Part shown: one piece after another, positions 1 to 7,863 of the stretch
How positions within the stretch are numbered: position 1 is the stretch's first letter
Layout: each line of letters opens with the position of its first letter
From: Bacillota bacterium
GTDB lineage: Bacteria > Bacillota > Sulfobacillia > Sulfobacillales > JAIMBI01
NCBI GenBank assembly: GCA_021820465.1
Contig: JAKADP010000018.1
Coordinates: forward strand, 1 to 37,556
Reading direction: 5' to 3'
Length of the DNA: 37,556 bases
Position numbers and translations under genes: made by a program
Notes under the pieces: generated by a model
Database searches by the model: none
Seen by the model: only the letters and a program-made list of their open reading frames with translations
What the model was told of the DNA's origin: nothing

Positions 1-688
1 ACTCCACCGTACAATCATCAAAAAATGCCAGGGTCTTGGTGGCCATGCGCGAGCACCCCCCAACGTGATATCGGGGGAATTCTTGGACTCCGAGTTAATT
101 CCTGCTTCGCTCCGACACGAATTTACACCAGGCTCCATTGACTTCGACAGCGGAGTGCCCCTGGGTAGGACGATCAGCCAATCCGAAAGGATTTGGTGTC
201 GAGCGCCGCCGCAGTCACCGAACTCGCGTGCCGTGCCCGCACGTCGGGGTCTGCCATCTCCCACGGCCGAGGCGGTCCAGATGCAGCAACGTCACACGCT
301 ACAGTCCTAGCCCGGCGTGACAGCGTGGCTGGTAACACGCCTTCTGCGCCAGGCGAGGCACTGCGGCCCCATGTTTCGCCATGACTGCGGCCCCAGGGCG
401 AGAAGGACGGACCCAGCTGACAGGGTCAATCCGGGCGCCTCCAGCAACGCCAGATCGCGCCCTGCTTGCCATGGAGAGGCATCACGGCGGGCCGTTAGCC
501 CGCCTGCACCGGGCGCACGTCCAAGCCAGCCAGCCCGCCGCCGCCAGGCGGCGGCCCACCTCCTCGCGGCCCTCCGCCAGGGGAGCCACCGCGGAGCTGA
601 GGCCACGACCCCGACCCCCTTCCCTCCGAGACTACCGACCGGCCGGTGCCCTGCCAATCTCTTGCGGCCTTTCGGCTATACTCGCCGC
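1..688. other. Left-edge region without a supported gene
   Basis: I see no protein I can recognise here. Open frames exist on both strands, but they are arginine- and proline-rich and of the kind expected by chance in GC-rich DNA. Two perfect inverted repeats are visible: a 7-bp stem at 486-504 (GGCGGGC, loop CGTTA) and a GCC-repeat palindrome at 537-555. Neither is followed by a T-run. They lie upstream of the kynureninase promoter and could be remnants of RNA structure, but nothing ties them to a known riboswitch class. Confidence 0.5.
677..682 (+). promoter_or_regulatory. -10 box of kynureninase, leaderless start predicted
   Basis: TATACT ends six bases before the ATG at 689, so transcription would begin at or next to the A of the start codon. 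There is no Shine-Dalgarno between the box and the ATG. A weak -35 candidate (CTGCCA, 651-656) has an overlong spacer of 20 bases. Confidence 0.5.
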
Positions 689-1984
689 ATGAGCAGCCAC
701 ACCTCCACCCGCTTGATGCTCGCCGCGCGGGCGGCCGACCTTGATGCGGCGCTGCCTCCGCCGGTGCCGCCCGACCGGTGGCGGATTCCCCCCGGGACCC
801 TGTATCTGGACGGCAACTCCCTCGGCCCCTGCTCGGTGCCGGCCGAAGCGGCCGTGCGCGCCGCGCTGGATGGGTGGGCCGCCGCCGGCGTGCTGGGCTG
901 GTCCGACGGGGAGGCTCCCTGGTTTGATCTGGCGGAGCGCGTGGCCGCCCGCCTGGCGCCCCTGGTGGGGGCCCACAGCCATGAGGTGGTCGTGGGGGGC
1001 ACCACCACCCAGCAGCTCCACCAGCTGCTGGGCACGTTCTACCGCCCCACGCCCACCCGATTTCGCCTTGTGATTGAGCACGGGGCCTTCCCCACCGACC
1101 GCCACGCCGTCGACAGCCAGGTGGCGCAGCACGGCCTCGATCCGGCCCAGGCGGTTGCCGAGCTGCCGCTGGACGGCCGCGGCTGGCTTGCTCCCGACGC
1201 CGTGGCCGCCGCGCTGGGCCCCGACGTGGCGATGGCGGTGCTGCCTGGGGTGGTTTACACCACCGGCCAGCGGCTCCCGGTCGCCGAGCTCACGGCGGCC
1301 GCCCGCCGCGCGGGTGTGCGCGTCGTGTGGGACTTGTCGCACAGTGCCGGGCTTGTGCCCCATCGCCTGCACGATGAGGCGGAGCTTGCGGTGTTCTGTA
1401 CGTATAAATACTTAAACGGCGGCCCCGGAGCGCCCGCTGCCGCCTTCGTGCACGAGGCGCTTTTGCCCGTCACTCCGGCGTATCGAGGCTGGTGGGGCTC
1501 GGACAAGTCTCGCCAGTTTTCCATGGAGGGCCGGTGGACCGGCGCCGCGGGCGCGGGTGCCCTGCAGCTGGGCACGCCAAGTGTCTTGGCACTCGCCGCC
1601 CTGGCTGGCAGCCTCGAGCTGTTTGATGGCATTTGCCTCGAAGACCTGCTGGAGCGGGCGCGGCAGCTGACCGATTTTTTGGCCGCCGCGGCAGACGGGC
1701 TGCTGGCTCCCTGGGGGGTGCGCGTGGCCACGCCGCGCGAGCCCGCCGCCCGCGCCGGCCACATCGCCCTCGCGCACCCCGAGGCGGCCGCGCTCTCGCT
1801 GGCGCTCCGCGCCCGCCGGGTCATCGTGGACTATCGGCCCCCGAACCTCCTGCGCCTGGCACCGGCGCCGCTATACATCCGCGCCGCCGATGTGCTGCAG
1901 GCCATCGAACACCTGGCGGACATTCTGGACCGCGGGGAGCACGCCCAGTACGCGGAGCGGGCCGCGCGCGCGGCGGTCACCTGA
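689..1984 (+). CDS. kynU: Kynureninase
   Basis: A PLP-dependent fold-type I enzyme of 431 residues, close to the family norm. Kynureninase cleaves L-kynurenine (or 3-hydroxykynurenine) to anthranilate (or 3-hydroxyanthranilate) and alanine in tryptophan catabolism. Visible hallmarks are the N-terminal 'YLDGNSLGP' segment around residue 40, the 'WDLSHSAGLVPH' segment around residue 220 that carries the PLP-ring aspartate, and 'YKYLNGGPG' around residue 240 with the PLP-binding lysine. The open frame extends 124 codons further upstream, but that part is low-complexity, and the ATG at 689 lies just after a -10 box. No kynurenine formamidase, tryptophan dioxygenase or monooxygenase is in the window, so the rest of the pathway must be elsewhere or kynurenine is taken up. 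Confidence 0.95.
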   Translation: MSSHTSTRLMLAARAADLDAALPPPVPPDRWRIPPGTLYLDGNSLGPCSVPAEAAVRAALDGWAAAGVLGWSDGEAPWFDLAERVAARLAPLVGAHSHEVVVGGTTTQQLHQLLGTFYRPTPTRFRLVIEHGAFPTDRHAVDSQVAQHGLDPAQAVAELPLDGRGWLAPDAVAAALGPDVAMAVLPGVVYTTGQRLPVAELTAAARRAGVRVVWDLSHSAGLVPHRLHDEAELAVFCTYKYLNGGPGAPAAAFVHEALLPVTPAYRGWWGSDKSRQFSMEGRWTGAAGAGALQLGTPSVLALAALAGSLELFDGICLEDLLERARQLTDFLAAAADGLLAPWGVRVATPREPAARAGHIALAHPEAAALSLALRARRVIVDYRPPNLLRLAPAPLYIRAADVLQAIEHLADILDRGEHAQYAERAARAAVT

Positions 1985-1999
1985 GAGCCGGGGGCTCTC
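1983..1999. terminator. Hairpin between convergent kynU and fxsA-like genes
   Basis: A perfect 7-bp stem (GAGAGCC/GGCTCTC, loop GGG) overlaps the kynU stop codon and ends five bases before the stop of the opposing gene. It has no T-run, so it may act as a weak bidirectional terminator or just protect the 3' ends. Confidence 0.4.
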
Positions 2000-2004
2000 G
2001 GGCG

Positions 2005-2376
2005 CTACCGGCGGACGAGCCGGCGAGCGGCCTGCCGAGCCGTCACGCGCCACAGCCAGGCTCGGACCGGATCCACCATCAGGAGGGCCCCGGCCGGGCC
2101 CGCCCCGGGCCCCGGCATGATCAGCAGCATGGCGGCCACCATCACGCCCAGCAGGTCTGGGGCATCCACGAGGTCCACCGTCCCCTGCCGCCAGCGGCCC
2201 CGGTGCCCGAGCCACCAGCGGCGGATGCCGACAAAGGCGATGCCGATGCCCACGAGCCACGACAGCCAGCTGATGGTCCACGCCGACCCATAGCCCCACC
2301 AATGAGCCCACAGAAAGAACAGTGCAATCTCGGCAGCCGGAATCAGCGCCAAGATGCCCAACAATTTCGTCAGCAT
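2005..2376 (-). CDS. FxsA-like membrane protein
   Basis: A 123-residue protein resembling the FxsA family of small cytoplasmic-membrane proteins (E. coli FxsA relieves F-exclusion of phage T7). The N-terminus 'LLGILALIPAAEIALFF' matches the family's first helix with its conserved glutamate. A second hydrophobic stretch (about residues 35-50) and a third ('VMVAAMLLIMPGPG', about residues 82-98) follow, as in FxsA. I chose the ATG at 2376 because it places the family's first helix at the N-terminus. In-frame TTG (2418) and ATG (2409) codons lie upstream, and no start has a clear Shine-Dalgarno. Its role in this organism is unknown. Confidence 0.7.
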   Translation of the reverse strand: MLTKLLGILALIPAAEIALFFLWAHWWGYGSAWTISWLSWLVGIGIAFVGIRRWWLGHRGRWRQGTVDLVDAPDLLGVMVAAMLLIMPGPGAGPAGALLMVDPVRAWLWRVTARQAARRLVRR

Positions 2377-2963
2377 GTCGTCACCACGCCAGAGCGCCCC
2401 CGCCCCCATCTGGGTCAATTGGCGATTCGCCGCATCGAATCGGAGGAAATTTGGGCACCTCGATGGCCCTTCGCCCGCACAAGAGGGTTGGCCGGTCTGT
2501 CAAGGTTCCATCAGTGTACCAGAGTACCAGGGGCGCAGAGCCTGGATTCACCCAAAGTCGGACTGAGCACCGTAGACGCCGCGTTCGCCTCACACGCCGG
2601 CTGTTGAGCGGAGGCTCTTGTGCGTCAACACCCTGACACCCACGGACCCGGCGCGGCCGGCGTCGCCGTTCATCGGGGCTGATAGCCCTGCGGACGCGCC
2701 ACCGCCCTGGAGATCCTGGCGATCCTTGAGGCCGGCCTCGCCTCGTTGGCAAAGCCCATCCACACCGCAGGGGTGGACGGCGAGCCGGTGCCCTCGGGGG
2801 GGCCGTCGCCCCGGCTTGGTCAGTCATGCGTGGTGCGTGATGCTCCCGCCCTTCCCCCGCGCGGCGTGGGGCGCACGCGCTTGGGGCCAGCCCCAACGTC
2901 CCCTCCGAAGCCAACTATCGGTGAGCGTGGGCGGCTAACCGCCCCGCGCGCTCCACCGCCCGC
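2377..2963. other. Intergenic region, possible decayed coding sequence
   Basis: No intact gene is seen. A short plus-strand stretch at 2689-2800 reads 'GRATALEILAILEAGLASL', which resembles the C-terminal helix of Gfo/Idh/MocA-type oxidoreductases, but a stop codon at 2683-2685 closes the frame just upstream. Two GC-rich hairpins (2881-2896 and 2929-2944) lie at the MFS-gene end. Confidence 0.4.
2929..2944. terminator. Stem-loop downstream of the MFS gene
   Basis: A 6-bp perfect stem (GGGCGG/CCGCCC, loop CTAA) lies 20 bases past the MFS stop codon. A second hairpin (TTGGGG/CCCCAA) is at 2881-2896. Neither has a T-run, so termination strength is uncertain. Confidence 0.35.
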
Positions 2964-4109
2964 CTACGGAGGCACCCCCCCACGCCCTGCCGTCATCGCC
3001 CACACCGCCACCAGCGCCATAATGGCGGCCTGAAACACCATCGGCGCCTCGGGCCGCCAGCGATACAGCAGGGCGCCGGGGAAAGGGGCCAGCGCCCCGG
3101 CCGCCTCGGCAGCCAGGTTTAGCACACCGTAGGCCGTCCCGGCCTCGGGCGCGCGCACCACACGCCCCACCGCCACCCCGGTGAGAAGGTGGCTTCCGCC
3201 GCCCACGCCCCGCACCCCCGCGGCGCCAACCTGGACCCACAAAATCCGCGGCCAGGCAAACAGCCCCACGATGCCCATGGTGCCCACGCTCACCCCGAGT
3301 CCCAGGGCAAACGGCAGCCCCATTCGCTCCGACAGCCGACCCCACAGCGGACCCGTGGCGGCACCCACCAGCAGGGTCAGGCCCGAGACGAGGCCAATCG
3401 TCTGCACCGACAGCCCGCCGACGGCGCGCCAGAACGGCACCACATAGGGGCCGGCCAAGCCCCCTGCCAGGGCCAGGGCGGCGGTGAGGGCAATCCAGCG
3501 CCAGAGCCGCGGCCGGCCCCGCCAGCTGAACTGGCGCGCCGGGCCCGTCGGCGGCGCCCGGTCGATGGGCCACACCATGATGGTGGACGCCAGAAACACC
3601 GCGCCCGACAGGTAAAATACCGTGCGGAAGCCCACGTGGGCCACGATGAAGCCGCCCGCAGCCGGGCCCAGCACGGCCCCAATCGCAAACGCGCCCATCA
3701 CCACGTTGTACGCCAGCGCTAGGCGGCTCCCCGCCTCCACCTGGATGTAGGCCTGCGCCGCCGGGGTCGAAAAGGACGTGCCGAAGTACAGCACCACGCC
3801 CAGCGCCAGCCACTGCCAGTGGGGCGCCCACGCAAAGAGAAAAGGGGCCGGCACCGCCAGCGCCCATCCCCAGCGAATCAGCCAGCGCCGGTCCAAGCGG
3901 TCGGCGCAGTATCCGCCGGGCAGCGCAGAGGCGGCCGTCACCACGCCTGCCAGCGTGGCCAGCCACCCAATGGCCAGCGCCGATCCTCCCAACTTCTCCA
4001 CGTAAAGCGGCCAGAGGGTCCCGTACAGTCCGAAGCCCAGCCCCCACAGCCCCATGGCGGCGGCCAGCCGCACCACGTTGCGGCTGAGTCCCCACCACCT
4101 CACCGCCAT
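2964..4109 (-). CDS. MFS transporter
   Basis: A 381-residue polytopic membrane protein with the hydrophobic pattern of about 12 helices typical of the major facilitator superfamily. The loop 'GGYCADRLDRRWLIRWG' after helix 2 (about residues 65-81) is the MFS A-motif region (G-x3-D-R-x-x-R-R). The equivalent loop in the second half reads 'GRLSERMGLPFALGLG'. The ATG at 4109 is preceded by AGGTGA at about nine bases. No substrate can be assigned; the fold most resembles small-molecule or drug exporters. It is transcribed on its own, divergently from panD. Confidence 0.85.
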   Translation of the reverse strand: MAVRWWGLSRNVVRLAAAMGLWGLGFGLYGTLWPLYVEKLGGSALAIGWLATLAGVVTAASALPGGYCADRLDRRWLIRWGWALAVPAPFLFAWAPHWQWLALGVVLYFGTSFSTPAAQAYIQVEAGSRLALAYNVVMGAFAIGAVLGPAAGGFIVAHVGFRTVFYLSGAVFLASTIMVWPIDRAPPTGPARQFSWRGRPRLWRWIALTAALALAGGLAGPYVVPFWRAVGGLSVQTIGLVSGLTLLVGAATGPLWGRLSERMGLPFALGLGVSVGTMGIVGLFAWPRILWVQVGAAGVRGVGGGSHLLTGVAVGRVVRAPEAGTAYGVLNLAAEAAGALAPFPGALLYRWRPEAPMVFQAAIMALVAVWAMTAGRGGVPP

Positions 4110-4266
4110 TGGGCGGCTTCACCTGTCGCCATGGCCCACCATACGCCACGCGCGGGCGCTTCAACCCTACCGCCGCGGGAGCGCCAAACCGGGACGGACA
4201 CCGGGCCGCCCCCCGCATACCATACGGCAGCGCCGGCACCCGGCCGGGCAGAAAGAAGGGACCGGC

Positions 4267-4623
4267 ATGCGCCGCCGACTGCTGAAGTCCAAGATTCACC
4301 GCGCCACGGTGGTGCGGGGCGACCTCCACTACGAGGGCAGCCTCACGCTGGGCCGCGCCCTCATGCAGGCCGCCGATCTGGTGCCCTACGAGTTTGTGCA
4401 CATCACCAACATCAACAACGGCGCCCATTGGGTCACCTATGCCCTCGAAGACCCCGACCGCCCCACGATGGTGTGCATGAACGGAACGGCGGCCCGGCAC
4501 TTCCTGCCGGGCGACCCGATTATCGTCTTGGCGTACGCCGACGTCGATGACCACGCCGCCGCCGCCCATCGCCCCCGCACCGTGCACGTCGACGGCCAAA
4601 ACCGCGTGGTGCGCATCGAGTGA
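4267..4623 (+). CDS. panD: Aspartate 1-decarboxylase proenzyme
   Basis: Makes beta-alanine from L-aspartate for pantothenate and CoA synthesis. The 118-residue length is typical. The self-cleavage site is visible: 'LHYEGS' places Gly24-Ser25 exactly where the family is cut to generate the pyruvoyl group from Ser25. The conserved N-terminus 'LLKSKIHRATV' and the 'ITNINNGA' and 'MNGTAAR' segments are also present. The ATG at 4267 follows an AGAAGGGA Shine-Dalgarno at good spacing. panB and panC are not adjacent, so the pathway is scattered. Its stop lies 15 bases from the stop of the convergent dCTP deaminase. Confidence 0.97.
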   Translation: MRRRLLKSKIHRATVVRGDLHYEGSLTLGRALMQAADLVPYEFVHITNINNGAHWVTYALEDPDRPTMVCMNGTAARHFLPGDPIIVLAYADVDDHAAAAHRPRTVHVDGQNRVVRIE

Positions 4624-4638
4624 ATCTGGCGGCGCGTG

Positions 4639-5250
4639 TCAGCGCGCAGGGTCGTCGGCCCACCGCGCAATGACGGACCAGTCTCGGTCGTCGGCCAGCT
4701 TGGAAAACTCGGGCCCCACCGGCGCCTGATACTTGGCCTCGGGCCCGGCGTAGGGAGACGAAGGACTCTCTAAGCCGTGAAATACCAGCTGGGCCACCCG
4801 CACCCCGGGATAGAGGTAAACGGGCGTGTCGGCCAGGTTGGCCAGCTCCAGGGTCAGGGACCCCCGGTACCCGGGCTGCACCATGATGGCCGTGGCCACC
4901 ATGAGGCCCAGCCGCCCCCAGGACGAGCGGCCAATCACATACGCCATCAGGTCCCGGGGCAGAGACAGGTATTCCAGCGTCGCGCCCAGCACCAGCTGGT
5001 TGGGGTGGAGAATCATGCGGTCGCCCACCTCGACGCGCACGCGCTCCTGAAAGTCGCTCACCGCATCTCCCGCCAGCGGGTCAATGGGCCCGCGCGCCGA
5101 CCGCTTCAGCAGGATGAAGTCGCTCCCCAGCCGCACGTCCAGGCTGCCGCTCTGCACCTGAGCGGCGGACACGAGCGGCGTCACCACCAGGCGGCGGTCG
5201 GCGGCTGGCTCGCGCATCCGCGCCCAAAGGTCGTCCTCACCCAGCACCAC
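4639..5250 (-). CDS. dcd: dCTP deaminase family protein
   Basis: A trimeric nucleotide hydrolase of the dUTPase/DCD fold that converts dCTP to dUTP, supplying dTMP synthesis. The core 'GRSSWGRLGL' (about residues 106-115) carries the conserved Ser and Arg, and 'LTLELAN' carries the catalytic Glu. The C-terminal 'KYQ' segment resembles the nucleotide-closing tail. Between them it has 'ATAIMVQPGYRG' instead of the textbook HVTA..IDPG segment, being a residue shorter and lacking that Asp, which fits the DCD-like 'RSSWGRLGL' subfamily. An ATG at 5265 is in frame, but GGAGG (5263-5259) sits 8 bases before GTG 5250, and that start matches the family's usual N-terminus. It overlaps the upstream gene by 14 bases. 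Confidence 0.85.
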   Translation of the reverse strand: MVLGEDDLWARMREPAADRRLVVTPLVSAAQVQSGSLDVRLGSDFILLKRSARGPIDPLAGDAVSDFQERVRVEVGDRMILHPNQLVLGATLEYLSLPRDLMAYVIGRSSWGRLGLMVATAIMVQPGYRGSLTLELANLADTPVYLYPGVRVAQLVFHGLESPSSPYAGPEAKYQAPVGPEFSKLADDRDWSVIARWADDPAR

Positions 5251-5851
5251 GGCCTCCACCTCCATTCGGGCGGCCCGCGCCCACGTCCTCCAGCGCCCGC
5301 CAGCGCCGCGTCAGCGTGCTGGCTTCAATGGCTTTCACGGCCAGTGCCTCCAAGCCGGTGTGGCCGGCCGCCTGCAGCGCCGCCAGCGCCGCCAGAATGG
5401 CCCCCCGCCCCATCGGCGGCTTCTCAGGCGGCCAATGGGGCGGCAGCGCCGCCAACAGACAGCGCCGGGCCTCCTCCTCATCCGCAGCCGTCCCCTCGGC
5501 CAGCCGCTCCGCGACCCAGGCCGCTTGGGGCTGGCCGGCGACCGCCTCGCGAGCCCACTGCGCCAAGGGCACCGGATTGTCCGCATCCGGAGCGCTGAAG
5601 CCGATGAGCGCCCCCCCAGGCGTCTTAAGCACCTCGGGCTGGCCGCTCACAATAAAGGCCCACGTGGTGCCCGGCGGCTCAAGCCAGCGCCGCACCACGG
5701 CCGCCGCCGTGCCGGCGGGGCGCTGGGCGCCGATGAGCCAGTGCGCCGTGTCGGGTCCCGGGGCCACCTGGGCCAGCAGCTGGGCAGCTGGGGCCGGCAC
5801 CAGCTGACGCTCACGCTCCCACCAGACCCGCCAATCCTCCTGTGTCGCCAC
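5237..5851 (-). CDS. Hypothetical protein co-transcribed with dcd
   Basis: A 204-residue soluble protein I do not recognise. It is rich in alanine, tryptophan and arginine, with an N-terminal 'WRVWWERERQ' and a C-terminal alanine-rich helical half ('AILAALAALQAAGHTGLEALAVKA'-like; about residues 150-172), ending in a glycine-rich tail. There are no membrane helices and no signal peptide. The GTG start at 5851 is preceded by GGGAGGG at suitable spacing. It overlaps dcd by 14 bases, so the two are very probably translated from one message, which hints at a link to nucleotide metabolism without showing one. Confidence 0.7.
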   Translation of the reverse strand: MATQEDWRVWWERERQLVPAPAAQLLAQVAPGPDTAHWLIGAQRPAGTAAAVVRRWLEPPGTTWAFIVSGQPEVLKTPGGALIGFSAPDADNPVPLAQWAREAVAGQPQAAWVAERLAEGTAADEEEARRCLLAALPPHWPPEKPPMGRGAILAALAALQAAGHTGLEALAVKAIEASTLTRRWRALEDVGAGRPNGGGGRGAG

Positions 5852-6019
5852 GGGACCCTCCCATGCCTCACCCGTCTTCGGCTTGTGCTAGGGTATATGC
5901 ATTGGGCACAGGGACCTTATGGTTCGCCCGCCTGCGCCACCTGACAGCTAGTGTACCGCCTCGAAGGCTTGCCGTCTCGCGTCGGATTGTGGTGCGCCTC
6001 GCGCACGGGAGGGATGTTC

Positions 6020-6706
6020 GTGTCAGCCAGCACTGCCGCCGAGATCCGCGCCAACCCGTTTCGCGGGCTGCCGGCCGCGGCTTTTGAGGTTTTCCACGTG
6101 GAGGGCTTTGAGGCGCGCATGGCGGCCCTGCGCCGCGAGGCCACGCCTCGCCTGGCGGCACTCGGCCAGGCCCTGGAGCCCGCCATGGCACGCCACTTCG
6201 CGATGCCGGCGTACTCGCACGTGGCTCGGCACCTCAGGCGCCGCGTGCACCCGCCCGAGGACACCTGGGTGGCCTGGAGCACGTCGGCTCGCGGCTACAA
6301 AGCCGAAGTGCACTTCGAAGCGGGACTGGGGAGCGGCGGCGCCTTCGTGCGGCTGGCGGCTCTGCCAGAAGCGGGGCCCGCCAAGATGGCTCTTCTCAAC
6401 CAGCTGACGCCCGAGCGCCTGGCGTCCCTGACTGCCGGGCCCCTGCCGGTCCTGTTCACCCCCGACCACCATGGCGTCGAGCAGGTGCCGCTGGAGGCGC
6501 TGGCTCGGGACTGGCCGCACTGGGTCCGCCAGGCGAGCCGCCGCCAGCACGGCTGGGCGCTGGTGGTGGCCACCCCCCGCGCCGCCGTCGTGCGCCGGCG
6601 GGGGGCATGGGCCGACGACGCGCTGGCCGCGATCCGCCAGCTCATGCCCGTGTGGGCGCTCGGCCGGACCTGCGAGCGCGGCGGCCCCGCATCGCTTATC
6701 CCCTGA
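6020..6706 (+). CDS. DUF1054 (YktB-like) protein
   Basis: A 228-residue protein similar to Bacillus YktB (UPF0637/DUF1054), a family of unknown biochemical role. The recognisable core runs from 'FEVFHVEGFEARM' (about residue 20) through 'HVARHLRRRVHPPEDTWVAW' to 'RGYKAEVHFEAGL' (about residue 105). The longest frame opens at a GTG at 5951 and has an ATG at 6014, but GGAGG at 6008-6012 directly abuts that ATG and lies 7 bases before GTG 6020, so I place the start there. It is divergent from the dcd partner gene. Its last 11 bases overlap the end of the convergent LysR gene. Confidence 0.85.
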   Translation: MSASTAAEIRANPFRGLPAAAFEVFHVEGFEARMAALRREATPRLAALGQALEPAMARHFAMPAYSHVARHLRRRVHPPEDTWVAWSTSARGYKAEVHFEAGLGSGGAFVRLAALPEAGPAKMALLNQLTPERLASLTAGPLPVLFTPDHHGVEQVPLEALARDWPHWVRQASRRQHGWALVVATPRAAVVRRRGAWADDALAAIRQLMPVWALGRTCERGGPASLIP

Positions 6707-7619
6707 CCCAGGCCGGCAGGGCCTCGGCCGCCAGCACAAACAGGCGGCCGAAGCTGTCCAACAGCGCCGCCAGGGCCGGGTTCGGATGTCCCTCGACCGG
6801 AAGGATGAGGGAGGTGACGCGGCTCATGGGGGCCAAATCCGCGACGGGAATCACCGCCAGCGTGCCGCCCCGCACGTCCTCCTCCACCACCGACCGCGGC
6901 ATGAACGCCGCGCCCAACCCGAGCCGCACCATGGACCGCACGCCCTCGTGGGTGTTGAACTCCATCATGACGCGCAGCAGAATGCCCTGGCGCTCCAGCA
7001 TGCCATCCACAAACGACCGAAAGCGCGACGGCGTCTGATACGAGACGAAGGCCAGGTCAGCGAGGCGGGCGAGCGGCAGAGGCTTGGGCCAGCGGGCCGC
7101 GGTGGCCGGGGCGGCCACCAGCACCACCTCGTCCTGGGCCAGCGGCAGCGAGACGATGCGGGGGTGGACGATGGGGACCGTGACCACCGCCAGATCCACG
7201 CCGTGGGACAGCACCCGGTCCACATTGTCCTGGACGTCGCCGGTCTCCACATGCACCTGCACCGAAGGATAGTGCCGCCCAAAATGGGCCAGCACGCGGG
7301 GCAGGACCGTGGTGCTCACCATGCTCACCGCCCCCAGCCGGACGGTGCCGTGGCCAGGCCGGTCCAGGTTGGCCACGGCCTCCACCGCCTGGTCCGCCAG
7401 CGACGTGATGCGGCGGGCGTAGCCATACAGCAACTCGCCGGCGGGTGTGAGATGCAGCCGGCGCCCCCGGCGCCAAACCAGCTTCACGCCCAAGTCCTGC
7501 TCCAGCCCCGCCAGCTGCTTGGTCACGGCTGGCTGCGTCAGCGCCAGCTGCAGCGCGGCGCGCGTCAGACTGCCCGTCTCGACCACCCGCGTGAACGTGC
7601 GGAGCTGGTTCAACTGCAT
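6696..7619 (-). CDS. LysR-family transcriptional regulator
   Basis: A 307-residue regulator with the winged helix-turn-helix at residues 1-60 ('VVETGSLTRAALQLALTQPAVTKQLAGLE') and a LysR effector-binding domain from about residue 90 ('GTVRLGAVSMVSTTVLPRVL'). The ATG at 7619 has an excellent TAGGAGG at six bases. It is divergent from korAB across 244 bases, the classic arrangement in which a LysR protein controls the neighbouring operon and itself. The effector is unknown; a 2-oxoacid or CoA-ester would fit the context (inference). Confidence 0.93.
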   Translation of the reverse strand: MQLNQLRTFTRVVETGSLTRAALQLALTQPAVTKQLAGLEQDLGVKLVWRRGRRLHLTPAGELLYGYARRITSLADQAVEAVANLDRPGHGTVRLGAVSMVSTTVLPRVLAHFGRHYPSVQVHVETGDVQDNVDRVLSHGVDLAVVTVPIVHPRIVSLPLAQDEVVLVAAPATAARWPKPLPLARLADLAFVSYQTPSRFRSFVDGMLERQGILLRVMMEFNTHEGVRSMVRLGLGAAFMPRSVVEEDVRGGTLAVIPVADLAPMSRVTSLILPVEGHPNPALAALLDSFGRLFVLAAEALPAWVRG

Positions 7620-7671
7620 GCGTGCCTCCTAAGTCCCGGCCCGCCTTCTCGGACAGGCCCTCGATCGCTAG

Positions 7672-7699
7672 AATAACTTCGCGGAATACGCGCGATAAC
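7672..7699. promoter_or_regulatory. Candidate LysR operator in the lysR-korA intergenic region
   Basis: Direct repeats AATAAC (7672-7677) and GATAAC (7694-7699) are 22 bases apart, about two helical turns. Between them lies an inverted repeat TCGCG (7679-7683) / CGCGA (7691-7695). This lies upstream of the korA promoter candidate and fits a LysR-type recall site, but it lacks an exact T-N11-A core. Confidence 0.3.
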
Positions 7700-7709
7700 A
7701 GACCGTCAT

Positions 7710-7738
7710 TTTATATCCTCCCCGGATGCGGCTACTAT
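7710..7738 (+). promoter_or_regulatory. Candidate korAB promoter
   Basis: TTTATA (7710-7715) and TACTAT (7733-7738) are separated by 17 bases, giving 4/6 matches to the -35 consensus and a good -10. The start codon is about 120 bases downstream. Confidence 0.4.
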
Positions 7739-7863
7739 GGTATGCAGGGCAGCCAGAGAGATTGGGATGCGCGCGGCAGAGGCGCGGTCCACAGCGGGAG
7801 TATGAGACCCACGGAGCCACTGGGCGGACAGCCATGGCCCCAAGCTTGCAGGGAGGCGGACAG

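Noticed and set aside
307-657. 116-codon minus-strand open frame
   Set aside because: Tryptophan- and arginine-rich, with no recognisable domain or Shine-Dalgarno; typical chance frame in GC-rich DNA.
317-688. N-terminal extension of kynureninase
   Set aside because: The frame is open from 317, but the added residues are Pro/Arg/Ala-rich and unlike kynureninase, and a promoter box lies inside it.
2381-2914. 177-codon minus-strand open frame in the fxsA-like/MFS gap
   Set aside because: Low-complexity Arg/Pro/Gly composition, overlaps the fxsA-like gene's upstream region and shows no family resemblance.
2935-4599. 554-codon minus-strand frame across the MFS and panD genes
   Set aside because: It is a shadow of the MFS transporter and panD, both of which have clear motifs in other frames; the product is glycine/arginine-rich.
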